Source of the DNA: Shinella sp. XGS7
Lineage (GTDB): Bacteria > Pseudomonadota > Gammaproteobacteria > Burkholderiales > Burkholderiaceae_C
Direction: 5' to 3'
Assembly (NCBI RefSeq): GCF_020535565.1
Contig: NZ_CP084758.1
Span: 3,051,001-3,115,000, forward strand
DNA: 64,000 nucleotides
Below are positions 17,061 through 26,170 of the stretch, piece after piece. Every line of letters starts with the position of its first letter. The stretch's first letter is position 1. The notes beneath the pieces were generated by a model, which saw only the letters and a list, made by a program, of their open reading frames with translations, did no database searches and had not been told where the DNA came from. The position numbers were made by a program, and so were the translations under genes.

Positions 17061-17162
17061 AGTCTCGGATAGACTCGCCCCGCCTCCCGGGAGGTAGCAG
17101 GGCCTCGGTTGGTTCGCAGCGTGCTTGCGAATCGGCGGCCAGTTCAGGTGTTAGCGCACCTG
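17061..17162 (-). promoter_or_regulatory. Structured leader of the dam gene
   Basis: Four successive inverted repeats fill the 100 bp before the dam start: 17061-17075 (AGTCT/AGACT), 17083-17094 (palindrome CCTCCCGGGAGG), 17113-17131 (TTCGCA/TGCGAA) and 17145-17162 (CAGGTG/CACCTG). The GGGAGG that might serve ribosomes is inside the palindrome and too far from the start. In Mu, mom translation depends on a leader hairpin opened by Com; no Com gene is seen here. Confidence 0.5.
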
Positions 17163-17180
17163 GCCTGGTCGCCCTGTTTT

Positions 17181-17843
17181 TTACTGAGCGGGGACCTGGG
17201 TGGGCCAGACAACAGCCAGGACGGCCTCGGTGCTGGCTGCGGCATCAAGCTGGGCCCGAAGCTCGGCCGACACCTGGTGCAGGTGCTGCCCGCGCTGCCC
17301 CACCGCCACGATGACGGCCTCCAGCTGGGCCCGAGTGACCTGCAAGCGCGTGTCATTGGCCAGCGTCCACTCCGTGGTGGTGCTGCCGGCGATCTGTAGC
17401 CATTGCACCTCCCGAGTGATCTCGTCCACAGAGGCCGCATTCGCCTGGAATGTGAGCCCGTCGACCACGATGGGCTTGCGGGAGAGGATCTCTCGCGTCT
17501 GTTTGATCATGGCCCACTGCCGCACGCGAGCCGCCTCCAGGCCGCCGGCTTCGGGCACCACAGTCCCGCCCTGCAGCGGAGAGTCAGGGGCGTCGATCAA
17601 CGCAGCCTCAATGCCGGCGAGCAGCGAACTTGCGCCAAGCACCCCTTGCAGCGGCACCGCCGGGTGGCTCACGCTGACCGGCGATAGCTCGCCGCTGGCC
17701 ACACAGTCGCTTTCGGTGGGCCAGCTGGCCAGGGTGACCATGGCCACCCCGTGGATTCCACGCATGTCCGCCTCGACGCGCATCACCAGGTGGTAGCCCA
17801 GTTCAGCGCCGGCAGGCGTCTTGATCTGCTTGAGGATCGGCAT
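17181..17843 (-). CDS. DUF4376-like tail-fibre-associated protein
   Basis: A 220-residue protein. The C-terminal half (about 125-210) reads like DUF4376: REILSRKPIVVDGLTFQANA, then a WTLANDTRLQVT segment and a helical QLEAVIVAVGQRGQHLHQ. This domain is common in proteins coded next to tail fibres of siphoviruses. The N-terminal half has no recognised motif. It lies between the tail-tip genes and dam, on the late strand. A role in fibre assembly or adhesion is inferred from position. Confidence 0.65.
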   Translation of the reverse strand: MPILKQIKTPAGAELGYHLVMRVEADMRGIHGVAMVTLASWPTESDCVASGELSPVSVSHPAVPLQGVLGASSLLAGIEAALIDAPDSPLQGGTVVPEAGGLEAARVRQWAMIKQTREILSRKPIVVDGLTFQANAASVDEITREVQWLQIAGSTTTEWTLANDTRLQVTRAQLEAVIVAVGQRGQHLHQVSAELRAQLDAAASTEAVLAVVWPTQVPAQ

Positions 17844-17849
17844 GCTGGG

Positions 17850-18077
17850 TCACTCCAGCTCGGCGCTGCGGCCGGACAGGGCACGTTCGACCGCCGGCGG
17901 CATGGCTTGGCCCTGGCCTGCCTGCCACACGGTGCGGCACGGCCCGCCCTGCGAGGTGGCCGGGCGGCACTCGGTGGCTCGGCGCTCACGCAGGGCGGCG
18001 CGCTGCTCAGGCGTCCACTCGTGCGCACAGCCCGCCAGCGCGGCCGCGAGGATCAGGATTGCTGCTTTCATCGTCAT
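17850..18077 (-). CDS. Small phage lipoprotein
   Basis: A 75-residue protein with a lipoprotein signal: hydrophobic MKAAILILAAALAGC with Cys at residue 17. The mature part of about 59 residues is charged and has two further Cys (in ECRPATSQGGPC). It ends 7 bp before the DUF4376 gene. It is not the spanin lipoprotein, which is coded elsewhere (43571-43786). A tail-tip or superinfection role is possible but unsupported. Confidence 0.7.
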   Translation of the reverse strand: MTMKAAILILAAALAGCAHEWTPEQRAALRERRATECRPATSQGGPCRTVWQAGQGQAMPPAVERALSGRSAELE

Positions 18078-18090
18078 TGCTCCTAGGTGG

Positions 18091-19161
18091 CTAGAGGCCG
18101 GTGAGGTCCACGAGGATGGCCGTGGACGGTTGAAAAACTTGCTGCGTGAAGGACTCGCGGGTGCCCATCGACACGGACTGGAAGCGGTGCCACTCCATGA
18201 CCATGGCCAGCCCCCCGCCTACCCACTGCCAGGCGCCGCCGCCCGACGTCCAGCGGTGCTGGCCTATCGAGTCATCTTGGTTGTCGCCCTCGTAGGCGTA
18301 GTCCTCGTAGCCGTAGCTGGGGTTGCCGATCACGCCCATGACGGGGGTCCGGGAGACGGGCACTGCGCCGGTAGATCCGCTCGGCCAAGGCGACGACGCG
18401 AAGTCACACAGCGAGTGCGCAGCCAGCAGTCCAGGGCGCGCCAGGTCGTAGGCCAGGCTGGTGTCTGGCGCCCAGACCGCAAAGGTGGGGGATGACTGGG
18501 GCGTGGCCGGCCGCCCAAAGGCATACACGTCGGCCACCAGGGACCACCAAGGCCGAGAGACGCCTGCAGCAGTCACATCGCGGAGCCTGACGCCGATCTC
18601 CCACAAGCCGGGGCCGACCGAATAGGCCGCGGTCATTGAGACGCTGCGCCCATCATCCAGGCGCACCGCGAACAGCGGCTCCTCGTGCCACGCGATGCGG
18701 TAGTAGCGAATGTTGGCTTCTGGCCAGGTGTACGGGAAGTCGTAGGGGCCGTTGGCCGGATCGTCGCGATGGAACACCGCGCGGCCGATGTAGTTCATCC
18801 CTCGCGCACCAGGGCTGATCGCTACGCCGAAGTTGGAAGCCTGTGCCTGAACGCCAGGAATGTTCAGCAGCGTGGGCGCGCCCGTGATCCAAACAGTCAG
18901 GAGCCTGGGCGTCGAGTTCGGAGCCAGGGAGATCGTCGGCACGCTGCCGGGATAGCTGATGCCCTTCTCCACTGAGGCGGGGTTGTTGTAGTCGGGCCGG
19001 TGGTGGAACACGACCCTCAGTCCGCACCCCGCAAGCAGCGGCCAATCCTTGTAGAAGCCGCTTCCAGCCGGCACAAAGTAGCTGCCGCCGCAGACCCCAT
19101 TGACGCACTGGTCCGAGTCGAACGTCACCTGGTCGGCCGAGTTGAAGATCCTGACCGGCAT
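18091..19161 (-). CDS. Putative tail-tip accessory protein, function unknown
   Basis: A 356-residue protein without a signal peptide, rich in Gly, Ser, Pro, Trp and Tyr, as is usual for beta-rich virion proteins. A Cys pair sits near the N-terminus (DQCVNGVCGGSYF). No enzyme motif is recognised. It directly follows the host-specificity protein J (5-bp gap) on the late strand, so it is probably part of or attached to the tail tip or receptor-binding apparatus. Confidence 0.6.
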   Translation of the reverse strand: MPVRIFNSADQVTFDSDQCVNGVCGGSYFVPAGSGFYKDWPLLAGCGLRVVFHHRPDYNNPASVEKGISYPGSVPTISLAPNSTPRLLTVWITGAPTLLNIPGVQAQASNFGVAISPGARGMNYIGRAVFHRDDPANGPYDFPYTWPEANIRYYRIAWHEEPLFAVRLDDGRSVSMTAAYSVGPGLWEIGVRLRDVTAAGVSRPWWSLVADVYAFGRPATPQSSPTFAVWAPDTSLAYDLARPGLLAAHSLCDFASSPWPSGSTGAVPVSRTPVMGVIGNPSYGYEDYAYEGDNQDDSIGQHRWTSGGGAWQWVGGGLAMVMEWHRFQSVSMGTRESFTQQVFQPSTAILVDLTGL

Positions 19162-19166
19162 ATCGT

Positions 19167-22100
19167 TCAGCCCGCGCTGATGACGACGGCGCGCGAGCCA
19201 TTGGCGCGGTACCAGGTCATCGTGTTGAGGGACGCCTCAATGCGCGCCTGGTAGGGATTGGCGCCCCCGTTCAACGTGCCGCTGATGGCTCCAATCGTGA
19301 GATTGGCTGAGGTCAGCTGCTGGATGTGAGCGGCGCGAATGAAAGCCTGGCCGTTCATGACCACATCCCAGGACGACTGGCTGAAAACCCCCGTGAGGTT
19401 TTGTCCGATGGCCGCGCCGAAGGTGGCGTTCAGGTCGCCCGAGTAGCCCAGGCTCCGCACGCTGCGCAACGGGCCTGGGCTGTAGGCCGAGGGGCTCTTC
19501 TGGTCGGCCGAGGCTTTACCGAAGAATGGCCAGAACCACCAGATCCAGCTGTCGTTGCTCCAGAGGCGGGCGCCCTTGCGGACGAACATAACCGCCCGCG
19601 ATGCGTTGGCCGGAGCCGTCATGAACACCGTGAGGCGGCGGGCATTCCCGACCGTTGGGAATGTCGAGGTGGGCTGCTCCACCACCGCGTCCGTCGATTG
19701 CTCCAACCATCCAGCGACAATATTGCCCATCGCGTCCACGAAGGCCAACCCGATACCGGCATGGCAGCGATGGGTGAACACGGACACGCTCCACTCGTAG
19801 CGCTCGCCAGGCACGACCGGCAGCTGCTCGCTGATCTCGAAGTCGATCACCCCATCCTGGGCGGCAGTGTTCACGGTCAGACCCAGGACGCCAGGAGGCA
19901 TCCAGGCGCCGTCTGACCACACTCGATCAGTACGCTGGAAAGTGCCAATGCCCTGGCCGGCCTGGTTCCAGCGCACGCGCCAGAGTTGCTCCCAGCCGTC
20001 AGCCATATCGCTGTTGGGGAATCGGTTACCCGAGTCGGCGGGCATTTGGCTGTTCAGCACAGCGCTCGACTCGAAGAACTCGCGCAGGGGCGGTTCGGTG
20101 CCGTCCACCAGATTCACCATGGGGCGGCCGAAGAGCTGCGTGCTCCCTGCAGCTGCGTAGTACTGGTACGCGCGGTGTCCCTTTACCCCGCCCGCCGCGT
20201 GGCACAGGTTCGAGCCACCGCTGACTAGCGTGCCGGTCTTGCAGTCATAGATGCCAGCACCCGCATCGGTGTTGCCTGTTGAGCCGTACGGAAAAACATA
20301 GCCAACGAACAGGTACCAGCGATCCGGCAACATAAAGTCCCGGTTCAGGACCGCAAAGTACGGGTTCTCATGCGGACTGGTGGTGTTGATGGTGCACGCT
20401 GTGTTGGCCTGTGCACCCCAGTACGCCGAGCCGCCCGCACCATCGCGCTTCTTGATCGGGATCGCGAACCGGTATGTCTTGGTGGGATCCAGATTCAGCG
20501 TATTGGGAGCATCCCAGCCTCCTCCAGCAGCACCATCTCCGATGGCCTCTCGCGCGTACATCACGATGTCGCTGGCGCCACGAGGCCCCACGCCACCGAC
20601 GTCGCTGGTGGCGTACATGGTGTTCTCTTCGCCGGCACCGTTCTTGACCCACGGAATGGTCCCGCCCTTACGCCACCAAGAGAGATCGATGAGGTTGCGA
20701 ACCGCTGAGTCTGGCAAGACGCTTTGGTCGATCCCAATGCCAGCACCAAAGATCACACGGCCGCTGTCGTCTTTGATCGTCATCCCTCGGGTGTCGATCT
20801 TGTCCGCCTTGATGCTGCCCGCCAGCATCGAGTTCGTGATCGTGAGGTCCCCGATCAGCGCGGCGCGAATCACCACCTGCTGCTGGCCGCCCACCAGCTG
20901 GGTCGTGAGCAGCGGCACCGGGTTGGCATTGAGGTCGCCGCTCGGCACGAAGGTCAGCCGGTCGGCCATCAGGATCAGGTGGCTCTGGGCCACATTCCCG
21001 CTGGCCGTGGCGGCCAGGCCGATGCCGCCGAACACGATGGAGCCGTCAGGCCGCTGGACCTGGGCCTTGAGCGTGTACTGCGCTCGCAGGCCGTCCGTGA
21101 TGCTGGTGCGGGTCTCAACCTCCTGGGTGACGGCCGCGCCGACCTGGTCGATCTTGTTGATCTTGGTGCGCAGCTGCGCCGAGAGCAGGTCCTCGGTGAG
21201 CGAGCCGCCCAGCTCGTTCAGGATCTCGTTGGCCGAGTAGCCCACCACCGTCAGGTCGTACTCGGCGATGGGCCCGAGGTTGCCGTAGGCGTCCTCAGCC
21301 TGGGTGAAGAGACGGCAGTTGCCCTTCGGAAGGACGACGGTGACAGAGCGCGCGCCGCCTGGAATGTCGGGAAACGGGGTGGCATCAGCGAACGCACTAC
21401 CGGCGACGCCGACGCGAAGATGCACCGCGTGAAGGGGCTGCGTCGTGGTGGCGTCTGCCAGGCGCAGCTCGCAGGCCCGCACGGTCTGGCGCACCTCGGT
21501 GATGGTCGGTGAGCCCGGCGACTGGATCTGCACGGGCAGCGAGCTGGGCTGGGCCGACCGCCGGAACGCGGCCCAATGCACCGCCCGCAGCACGTTGTTG
21601 CCGGCGGGCAGCCAGCCGATCTGAGCCTGCAGCGCGCGGCCGTAGAACAGCAGCGCGCCTTGCTCAAAGCCCGCGCCCCCGCGGCGCCACTCGGTGGCCG
21701 ACCAGTCCGCATCGGGCGGCGCTTCCCAGGTCAGCAGCCATCCCGCCGCGTTGCGACCGATGGCCACGCCCGTCACATCGGAGGCCGGCGTGGTCTTGCC
21801 CGCCAGCTGCAGCTGCGCCGGCACCGGAGCACCCTCGCGGCCAATCGCGTTCACCGTCTGCACCCGGACCTCGAAGAGCCCGGGCTGCAGGCCGTCGACG
21901 TCCACCGCATTGGCGCTGGTCTCCGGCAGGCTGGTCCAGGGGCCGGTGTTGAGGCGCCAGCTCACGCGGTACCGCAGTCCTTGCGCCGGCTCTGGCCAGG
22001 AGGCCGTGACGCGAATGCGCGGCAGCGGCCCATCCATGTACGGTGTTTCCGTCAGCGCAATCTCGGCCACCTGGGGCGCCTTGACCGAGATGCCCGACGT

Positions 22101-23963
22101 CGGCCGCGGAGGCAGCGGCACCGCCTGGTCGATGGCTTCGAACTTGCCCGGGTCGTGCTCGATGGCCACGACCTCGTATTCGTTCGTGCCGTCCACGTCC
22201 TTGCGGGCCAGCATGCGCCACCAGGTGGGCTGGATCGAGCTGGGCTGCAGCACCCACACGGCAGCGGCCCGAGGCGCCTGGCTGAACGGGGCCGCCACGG
22301 TCAGGGCGCGAGTTTCACCGGGGCCGGTGATGACCTGGCGCTTCTCGGTCTTGTAGCCCAGCCTGGCGGCCGGGTCGGGCAGCATCACCTCCAGCTCGTA
22401 GGTCTCGCCGGCTGCAATCGTCACGGGGGCGTCCAGCGTCACCACGGTGGTGGTGGCCGCGCTCACCCGGCCGCCCAGGCGCTTGCCGGCCTTGCGGCGG
22501 TCCGAGACCTTGAAGACCTGCCCGGGCCACACCGCCACGCAGTCCGGGCCGGCCCGGAACTTGATCGTGCGGCCGAGCCGCTCGCTCAAGGCCGCCCAGC
22601 GCGCCAGGCGGATGGCCTGGCCACGCGAGGTGCAGCCGATGGGCGACAGCGTGTCCGGCACCATGCCGATCTTGCGTACCAGCTCCTTGTCGATGTAGAC
22701 GGCCGGCGTGCGGCGGCCGAGCTGGCTCAGGTCGTTGTAGTAGACGGTCCAGACCGAGTGCCGGGTCTTGGCCGAGACCGTCTCATAGCTGAACTCGCCC
22801 ACTATGTTCGCGTTCGTGAACAGGAACCGGGCGTCAGCCGGCGAGTCCTGCACCACGGCCACCTGGCTGGCGCCCCAGTACGTCAGGCAGCGCATGAGGC
22901 TGGCCAGGTCCTGCAGCGCCTGGCGGGCCTGCACCTCGGTCTGCAGGTACAGATTGCAGGTGAAGCGCGGCTCAGTGCCGCCGTAGCCGTCCGGCACCCG
23001 CTGATCGCAGTACCGGCCGATCTCGTACAGGGTCCACTTATCAAGGTGGTAGTCCTTGATATAGCGGCCACCGCCATAGCGCGGATGCGTGGCCAGGTCG
23101 AAGAACACCCAGGCCGGGTTGTTGGTCCAGGCGATCTTGAACGTGCCGTCCCAGATGCCGTCGTAAGCGCCGGTCACCGGGTTGTAGTTGCTGGGCACCC
23201 GCACACACAGGCCCAGCACGTCGTAGGCACGATTCGGGATGCGGCTGAACTGCCGGGCCGAGACCTGCAGGCCCGCCACCGCCGAGTTGGGATAGCGCAG
23301 CTGCACCGACTGGATCTCGGTGAGGCTGTCCCACTGAAACGCGTTCGTGATCGCCGCGCTGGTCGAGTCCGCGCTGATGCGTCGCACGCGGATATCCCAG
23401 GGCGCCTCGCCCGTCAGCGCCAGGCGCACGGCGCGCTTGTAGGTGCTGGTGGTCTTGCCCGAGATCGTCTCGCGCCAGCGCTCCACGAAGCCGCCGCCGC
23501 TGGACTGGATGTCGATCGCGTAGACAAACTCCGAGCCATTGAGGTCGCCGCTGCCCGTGTCCATGTGGGTGAGCGCCGGCACGGCGATGGTGACCCGCAC
23601 CGTGTCCACGGACGGGTTCAGGATGGTTTGCGTGACCGGCGTGTGGTTCTTGACGTCAGTCCCCACGGCCCGCTCGGCCTGGACCGTGTCGATGCCCTCC
23701 AGCGGTCCCTGCGCCTGCGTGCCAGGCAAGAAGCCAAAGCGCACGCCCTCGAAGTTGCGGGAGCCGTCCTGGTTCTCGATGGGCACGCCGTCGAGATAAA
23801 CGCTCTTGAGGCCGTTCACCAGGCCCTTGATCTCGCCCTCGCTGATCAGATCGACCAGCTGCGCCGTCTGAACGCTGCGCAGGGTGTCGCTGGCCTCGGT
23901 GGGCGCGCTGCCGCCGCCCTTCTTCTCGCCCTGCAGGGGGCCCAGCAGTTGCTCAGCGCTCAT
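19167..23963 (-). CDS. J: Tail tip / host-specificity protein J
   Basis: A 1598-residue lambda J-type central fibre. The N-terminal part has the conserved QLVDLISEGEIKGL and VYLDGVPIENQDGSRNF, then YRVPSNYNP-like and WTNNPAWVFFDLATHPRYGGG segments that build the tail-tip hub. A fibronectin-III-like stretch follows around residues 650-830. The last third (from about 1000) is less J-like, with Trp/Gly-rich carbohydrate-binding-like sequence, and probably contacts the host receptor. ATG at 23963 was chosen, as the family start is MSAEQLL; it overlaps gene I by 11 bp. The 5' two-thirds is more GC-rich than the 3' third, suggesting exchange of the adhesin part. Confidence 0.92.
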   Translation of the reverse strand: MSAEQLLGPLQGEKKGGGSAPTEASDTLRSVQTAQLVDLISEGEIKGLVNGLKSVYLDGVPIENQDGSRNFEGVRFGFLPGTQAQGPLEGIDTVQAERAVGTDVKNHTPVTQTILNPSVDTVRVTIAVPALTHMDTGSGDLNGSEFVYAIDIQSSGGGFVERWRETISGKTTSTYKRAVRLALTGEAPWDIRVRRISADSTSAAITNAFQWDSLTEIQSVQLRYPNSAVAGLQVSARQFSRIPNRAYDVLGLCVRVPSNYNPVTGAYDGIWDGTFKIAWTNNPAWVFFDLATHPRYGGGRYIKDYHLDKWTLYEIGRYCDQRVPDGYGGTEPRFTCNLYLQTEVQARQALQDLASLMRCLTYWGASQVAVVQDSPADARFLFTNANIVGEFSYETVSAKTRHSVWTVYYNDLSQLGRRTPAVYIDKELVRKIGMVPDTLSPIGCTSRGQAIRLARWAALSERLGRTIKFRAGPDCVAVWPGQVFKVSDRRKAGKRLGGRVSAATTTVVTLDAPVTIAAGETYELEVMLPDPAARLGYKTEKRQVITGPGETRALTVAAPFSQAPRAAAVWVLQPSSIQPTWWRMLARKDVDGTNEYEVVAIEHDPGKFEAIDQAVPLPPRPTSGISVKAPQVAEIALTETPYMDGPLPRIRVTASWPEPAQGLRYRVSWRLNTGPWTSLPETSANAVDVDGLQPGLFEVRVQTVNAIGREGAPVPAQLQLAGKTTPASDVTGVAIGRNAAGWLLTWEAPPDADWSATEWRRGGAGFEQGALLFYGRALQAQIGWLPAGNNVLRAVHWAAFRRSAQPSSLPVQIQSPGSPTITEVRQTVRACELRLADATTTQPLHAVHLRVGVAGSAFADATPFPDIPGGARSVTVVLPKGNCRLFTQAEDAYGNLGPIAEYDLTVVGYSANEILNELGGSLTEDLLSAQLRTKINKIDQVGAAVTQEVETRTSITDGLRAQYTLKAQVQRPDGSIVFGGIGLAATASGNVAQSHLILMADRLTFVPSGDLNANPVPLLTTQLVGGQQQVVIRAALIGDLTITNSMLAGSIKADKIDTRGMTIKDDSGRVIFGAGIGIDQSVLPDSAVRNLIDLSWWRKGGTIPWVKNGAGEENTMYATSDVGGVGPRGASDIVMYAREAIGDGAAGGGWDAPNTLNLDPTKTYRFAIPIKKRDGAGGSAYWGAQANTACTINTTSPHENPYFAVLNRDFMLPDRWYLFVGYVFPYGSTGNTDAGAGIYDCKTGTLVSGGSNLCHAAGGVKGHRAYQYYAAAGSTQLFGRPMVNLVDGTEPPLREFFESSAVLNSQMPADSGNRFPNSDMADGWEQLWRVRWNQAGQGIGTFQRTDRVWSDGAWMPPGVLGLTVNTAAQDGVIDFEISEQLPVVPGERYEWSVSVFTHRCHAGIGLAFVDAMGNIVAGWLEQSTDAVVEQPTSTFPTVGNARRLTVFMTAPANASRAVMFVRKGARLWSNDSWIWWFWPFFGKASADQKSPSAYSPGPLRSVRSLGYSGDLNATFGAAIGQNLTGVFSQSSWDVVMNGQAFIRAAHIQQLTSANLTIGAISGTLNGGANPYQARIEASLNTMTWYRANGSRAVVISAG

Positions 23964-24663
23964 ACTGCACCCGGCCGGCGACGGCGCCACTGTCCACCAC
24001 ATGGCGGCCCATGTAGTCCGGCAGCGCCAGCGGGTCCAGCGGCATGCCGTTGGGCGCCGTGTTGGACGCGAACTCGTCCGTGGCCAGGCCGCCGGAGATC
24101 TGCACCGACCCCACCACCACGCGGCCGTAGGCCAACGGCACGGGACTGCCGGCGTTGATGTTGTTCAGCGCCCCGGCGTCCATGCCGTAGCTTGGGTTGT
24201 TCTCCGCGGCCGGCGCCGTGCGCCGCTGCGGGCTCAGCATCTGCACCACGCCGCCCAGCACCAGAGCCTGGCCGATGGCTCCCGTGAAATGGAACGCTGC
24301 CCACTCTCCGGCGAACAGGCCCAGCGGGTTCCAGATGGCCAGGCCGATCAGGGCTGCGCCCAGGATCACCGAACCCAGGCCGCCGCGCTTGGCGCCATCC
24401 ACGGCCGGCACGAAGCGAATGGGGGCCGCCGCGGGCACCAGGTCCTCGGCCTGGTCGGGGCCCAGCTGGGCGCGCGGGCCTCCGGCATAGACGTGATACC
24501 CGGCCTTGCCGTCTTCACCCAGGAAGGCCGCGCGGAAGCCAGGCAGCACCGCGCAGAGGGCCCGCGCGGCCTCGGCCGGCGTCTGCACCGCCAGGTGGAA
24601 GACACGGCCGAACTCTCGGCCCAGGCGGCCATAGAGGCGCACCTCGCGCAGCGCGGCCGTCAT
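23953..24663 (-). CDS. I: Tail assembly protein I
   Basis: A 236-residue lambda I-type tail-tip assembly protein. It starts with a ubiquitin-like region (VRLYGRLGREFGRVFHLAV), has a hydrophobic Gly/Ala/Leu segment near residues 95-140 and ends with the conserved NPSYGMDAGALNNINAGSPVPLAYGRVVVGS block found in this family. It overlaps K by 4 bp (ATGA) and J by 11 bp, so K-I-J are translationally coupled as in lambda. Confidence 0.9.
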   Translation of the reverse strand: MTAALREVRLYGRLGREFGRVFHLAVQTPAEAARALCAVLPGFRAAFLGEDGKAGYHVYAGGPRAQLGPDQAEDLVPAAAPIRFVPAVDGAKRGGLGSVILGAALIGLAIWNPLGLFAGEWAAFHFTGAIGQALVLGGVVQMLSPQRRTAPAAENNPSYGMDAGALNNINAGSPVPLAYGRVVVGSVQISGGLATDEFASNTAPNGMPLDPLALPDYMGRHVVDSGAVAGRVQYER

Positions 24664-25424
24664 GCCTGCGCCCCCATCTGGCTGACATGGCGGGCGATGA
24701 ACCGCGTGTGCCGCTGCCAGTAGCCGCCATAGGGGTCGCGGCAGCTCAGGCGGTCGTAGATGTGGTGCAGGATCTGTCCGTCACCCACGTACACGGCGCC
24801 ATGGTTGCCCACGTCGCTGGCCACCTGCATCACGATCATGTCGTGCAGCTGGGGTGGCCCCTGCACCTCAACGAAGCCCGCCTTGGCCAGGTTGTCGCGA
24901 TAGAGCTCTTGGCCGCGTTGCCAGAAGCCGTCTTCCCGGTCGAAGTGCGGCAGCTCAACGCCAAGCTCCTGCCGGTAGTAGTCCTGGATCAGGGTGTAGC
25001 AGTCCTGCACCCCGAAGGCGAACTCACGGCCCACCAGCTCCACCGGCCGCCCGCGCGGCTCCAGGGTCACCAGGGCGCCGCTGGGCCAGCCCATGATGAG
25101 CCAGGGCAGCCCGCTGCGCTCGCAGGACACGCGGTCGGCCACGCTGGGGTTGGCGCAGGCATTGGGGTGGCTGTGCACCACGGCCACCACCGTGCCGGCA
25201 TCCTCGGCCGCCGCCCAGTCCTCGGGCGCCAGGCTGAAGCGGTCCTGAGCAGCCTCGCCGGCCACCAGGTTGCGGCACGGCCAGTAGCGCAGCTCGCCAT
25301 CAGGCAGCGCCACCACCAGACCGCAGCATTCGCGCGGATAGGCGCCCTCGGCGGCCTGGCGGATGGCGGCCACCAGGCTGGGCGGCAGGTCGAGGAGATT
25401 GAGTAGGGGTGCGGTCGGCGACAT
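24660..25424 (-). CDS. K: Tail assembly protein K: JAMM peptidase plus NlpC/P60 domain
   Basis: A 254-residue two-domain protein. The N-terminal JAB/JAMM metalloprotease domain has Glu32, HSHP (84-87) and the Ser94/Asp97 pair, all intact. The C-terminal NlpC/P60 domain has Cys142 (QDCYTL), His208 (NHGAVYVG) and a His pair near 220. Lambda K has the same domain order and is needed for tail-tip assembly; the NlpC part may cut peptidoglycan at entry. It is the first gene of a late unit: a TAAACCGGTTTA element lies 43.5 bp upstream of its ATG, and no ribosome-binding site is present. Confidence 0.92.
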   Translation of the reverse strand: MSPTAPLLNLLDLPPSLVAAIRQAAEGAYPRECCGLVVALPDGELRYWPCRNLVAGEAAQDRFSLAPEDWAAAEDAGTVVAVVHSHPNACANPSVADRVSCERSGLPWLIMGWPSGALVTLEPRGRPVELVGREFAFGVQDCYTLIQDYYRQELGVELPHFDREDGFWQRGQELYRDNLAKAGFVEVQGPPQLHDMIVMQVASDVGNHGAVYVGDGQILHHIYDRLSCRDPYGGYWQRHTRFIARHVSQMGAQA

Positions 25425-25474
25425 GCGGGCATGCTGCCCAGCCGCCCGCCGTGGGGGTAGCTAAACCGGTTTAC
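25425..25474 (-). promoter_or_regulatory. Late promoter element, copy 3 (before tail gene K)
   Basis: Minus-strand TAAACCGGTTTAGCTACCCC with the 12-bp dyad at 25462-25473 and a -10-like CAGCAT at 25431-25436. The dyad centre is 43.5 bp from the K start codon, on which the predicted transcript starts. The copy before the amidase gene is identical over 24 bp. Confidence 0.65.
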
Positions 25475-26170
25475 TCACGTCTGCCGATTGAGGCCGATGC
25501 CGGGGAAGGCGCCGAAGGGCAGGAGCTTGCCGAAGCGGATCTTGCAGCCCGAAATCAGCTGGCTGCATTCGTCCTGGCCGGGGTCGGCCGTGGGGGTGTC
25601 GTCGGCCTTGGCCACGGGGCCGCCCGTGTAGCCACAGTCCGCGCTGCGGTAGCGCCAGCTGCACACCAGCTGGTCGCAGCGGCGGCCGGGGACCGTCATG
25701 CCTTCCAGGTCCAGCGGGCTGGCCAGTTCCCACTCGATCACTGTGGCGTCATCGCGCGAGACGCGGTCCACCACCCAGGTGTCGTCGGGGTAGGCCTCGT
25801 CCGGGTTCGCCTCGGGGTTCACGCCACCAGGGAAGTTCACCGCGTCCAGGAACCGGGCGTGCGTCACCTTGCGGATCAGCAGCGCCCCCTCCAGATTCCC
25901 GAACTGCATCAGCAGCACGCTGATGAGCCCGAAGCGGTCCGCCACGCGGATCTTGGGCCGCGCCGCGGGCCCCTGCGTCCGCACCTCGAAGCCCTCGGCC
26001 TCGATAGGGAACGGCTGGTAGGTCTGACCCTGCCAGACCACTGGCTGATTGAGCTGGTTGGTCCCGTTGTGGAAGCGCAGGACCTCGCCGCCAATCGGCG
26101 AGGCATCCAGCACGTACAGCACCACCTTGGCACTGGCCTGCAGGCCGGAGAGTTCCTGGGCAATCGTCAT
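25475..26170 (-). CDS. L: Minor tail protein L
   Basis: A 231-residue lambda L-type tail-tip protein. Conserved family features are VVLYVLDASPIGGEVLRFHN, the VADRFGLISVLLMQFGNLEGA core and the C-terminal Cys cluster (RRCDQLVCSWRYRSADCGY, then DECSQLISGC). In this family those Cys probably bind an iron-sulfur cluster or zinc. It overlaps M by 4 bp (ATGA). The stop is directly followed by the late promoter element of K. Confidence 0.92.
   Translation of the reverse strand: MTIAQELSGLQASAKVVLYVLDASPIGGEVLRFHNGTNQLNQPVVWQGQTYQPFPIEAEGFEVRTQGPAARPKIRVADRFGLISVLLMQFGNLEGALLIRKVTHARFLDAVNFPGGVNPEANPDEAYPDDTWVVDRVSRDDATVIEWELASPLDLEGMTVPGRRCDQLVCSWRYRSADCGYTGGPVAKADDTPTADPGQDECSQLISGCKIRFGKLLPFGAFPGIGLNRQT

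Noticed and set aside
19167-21240. Diversity-generating retroelement acting on J
   Set aside because: No reverse transcriptase or template repeat found anywhere in the prophage.
21576-24158. 860-codon plus-strand open frame opposite J
   Set aside because: Shadow; Arg/His/Ala-rich without motifs, while J and I on the minus strand are well supported.
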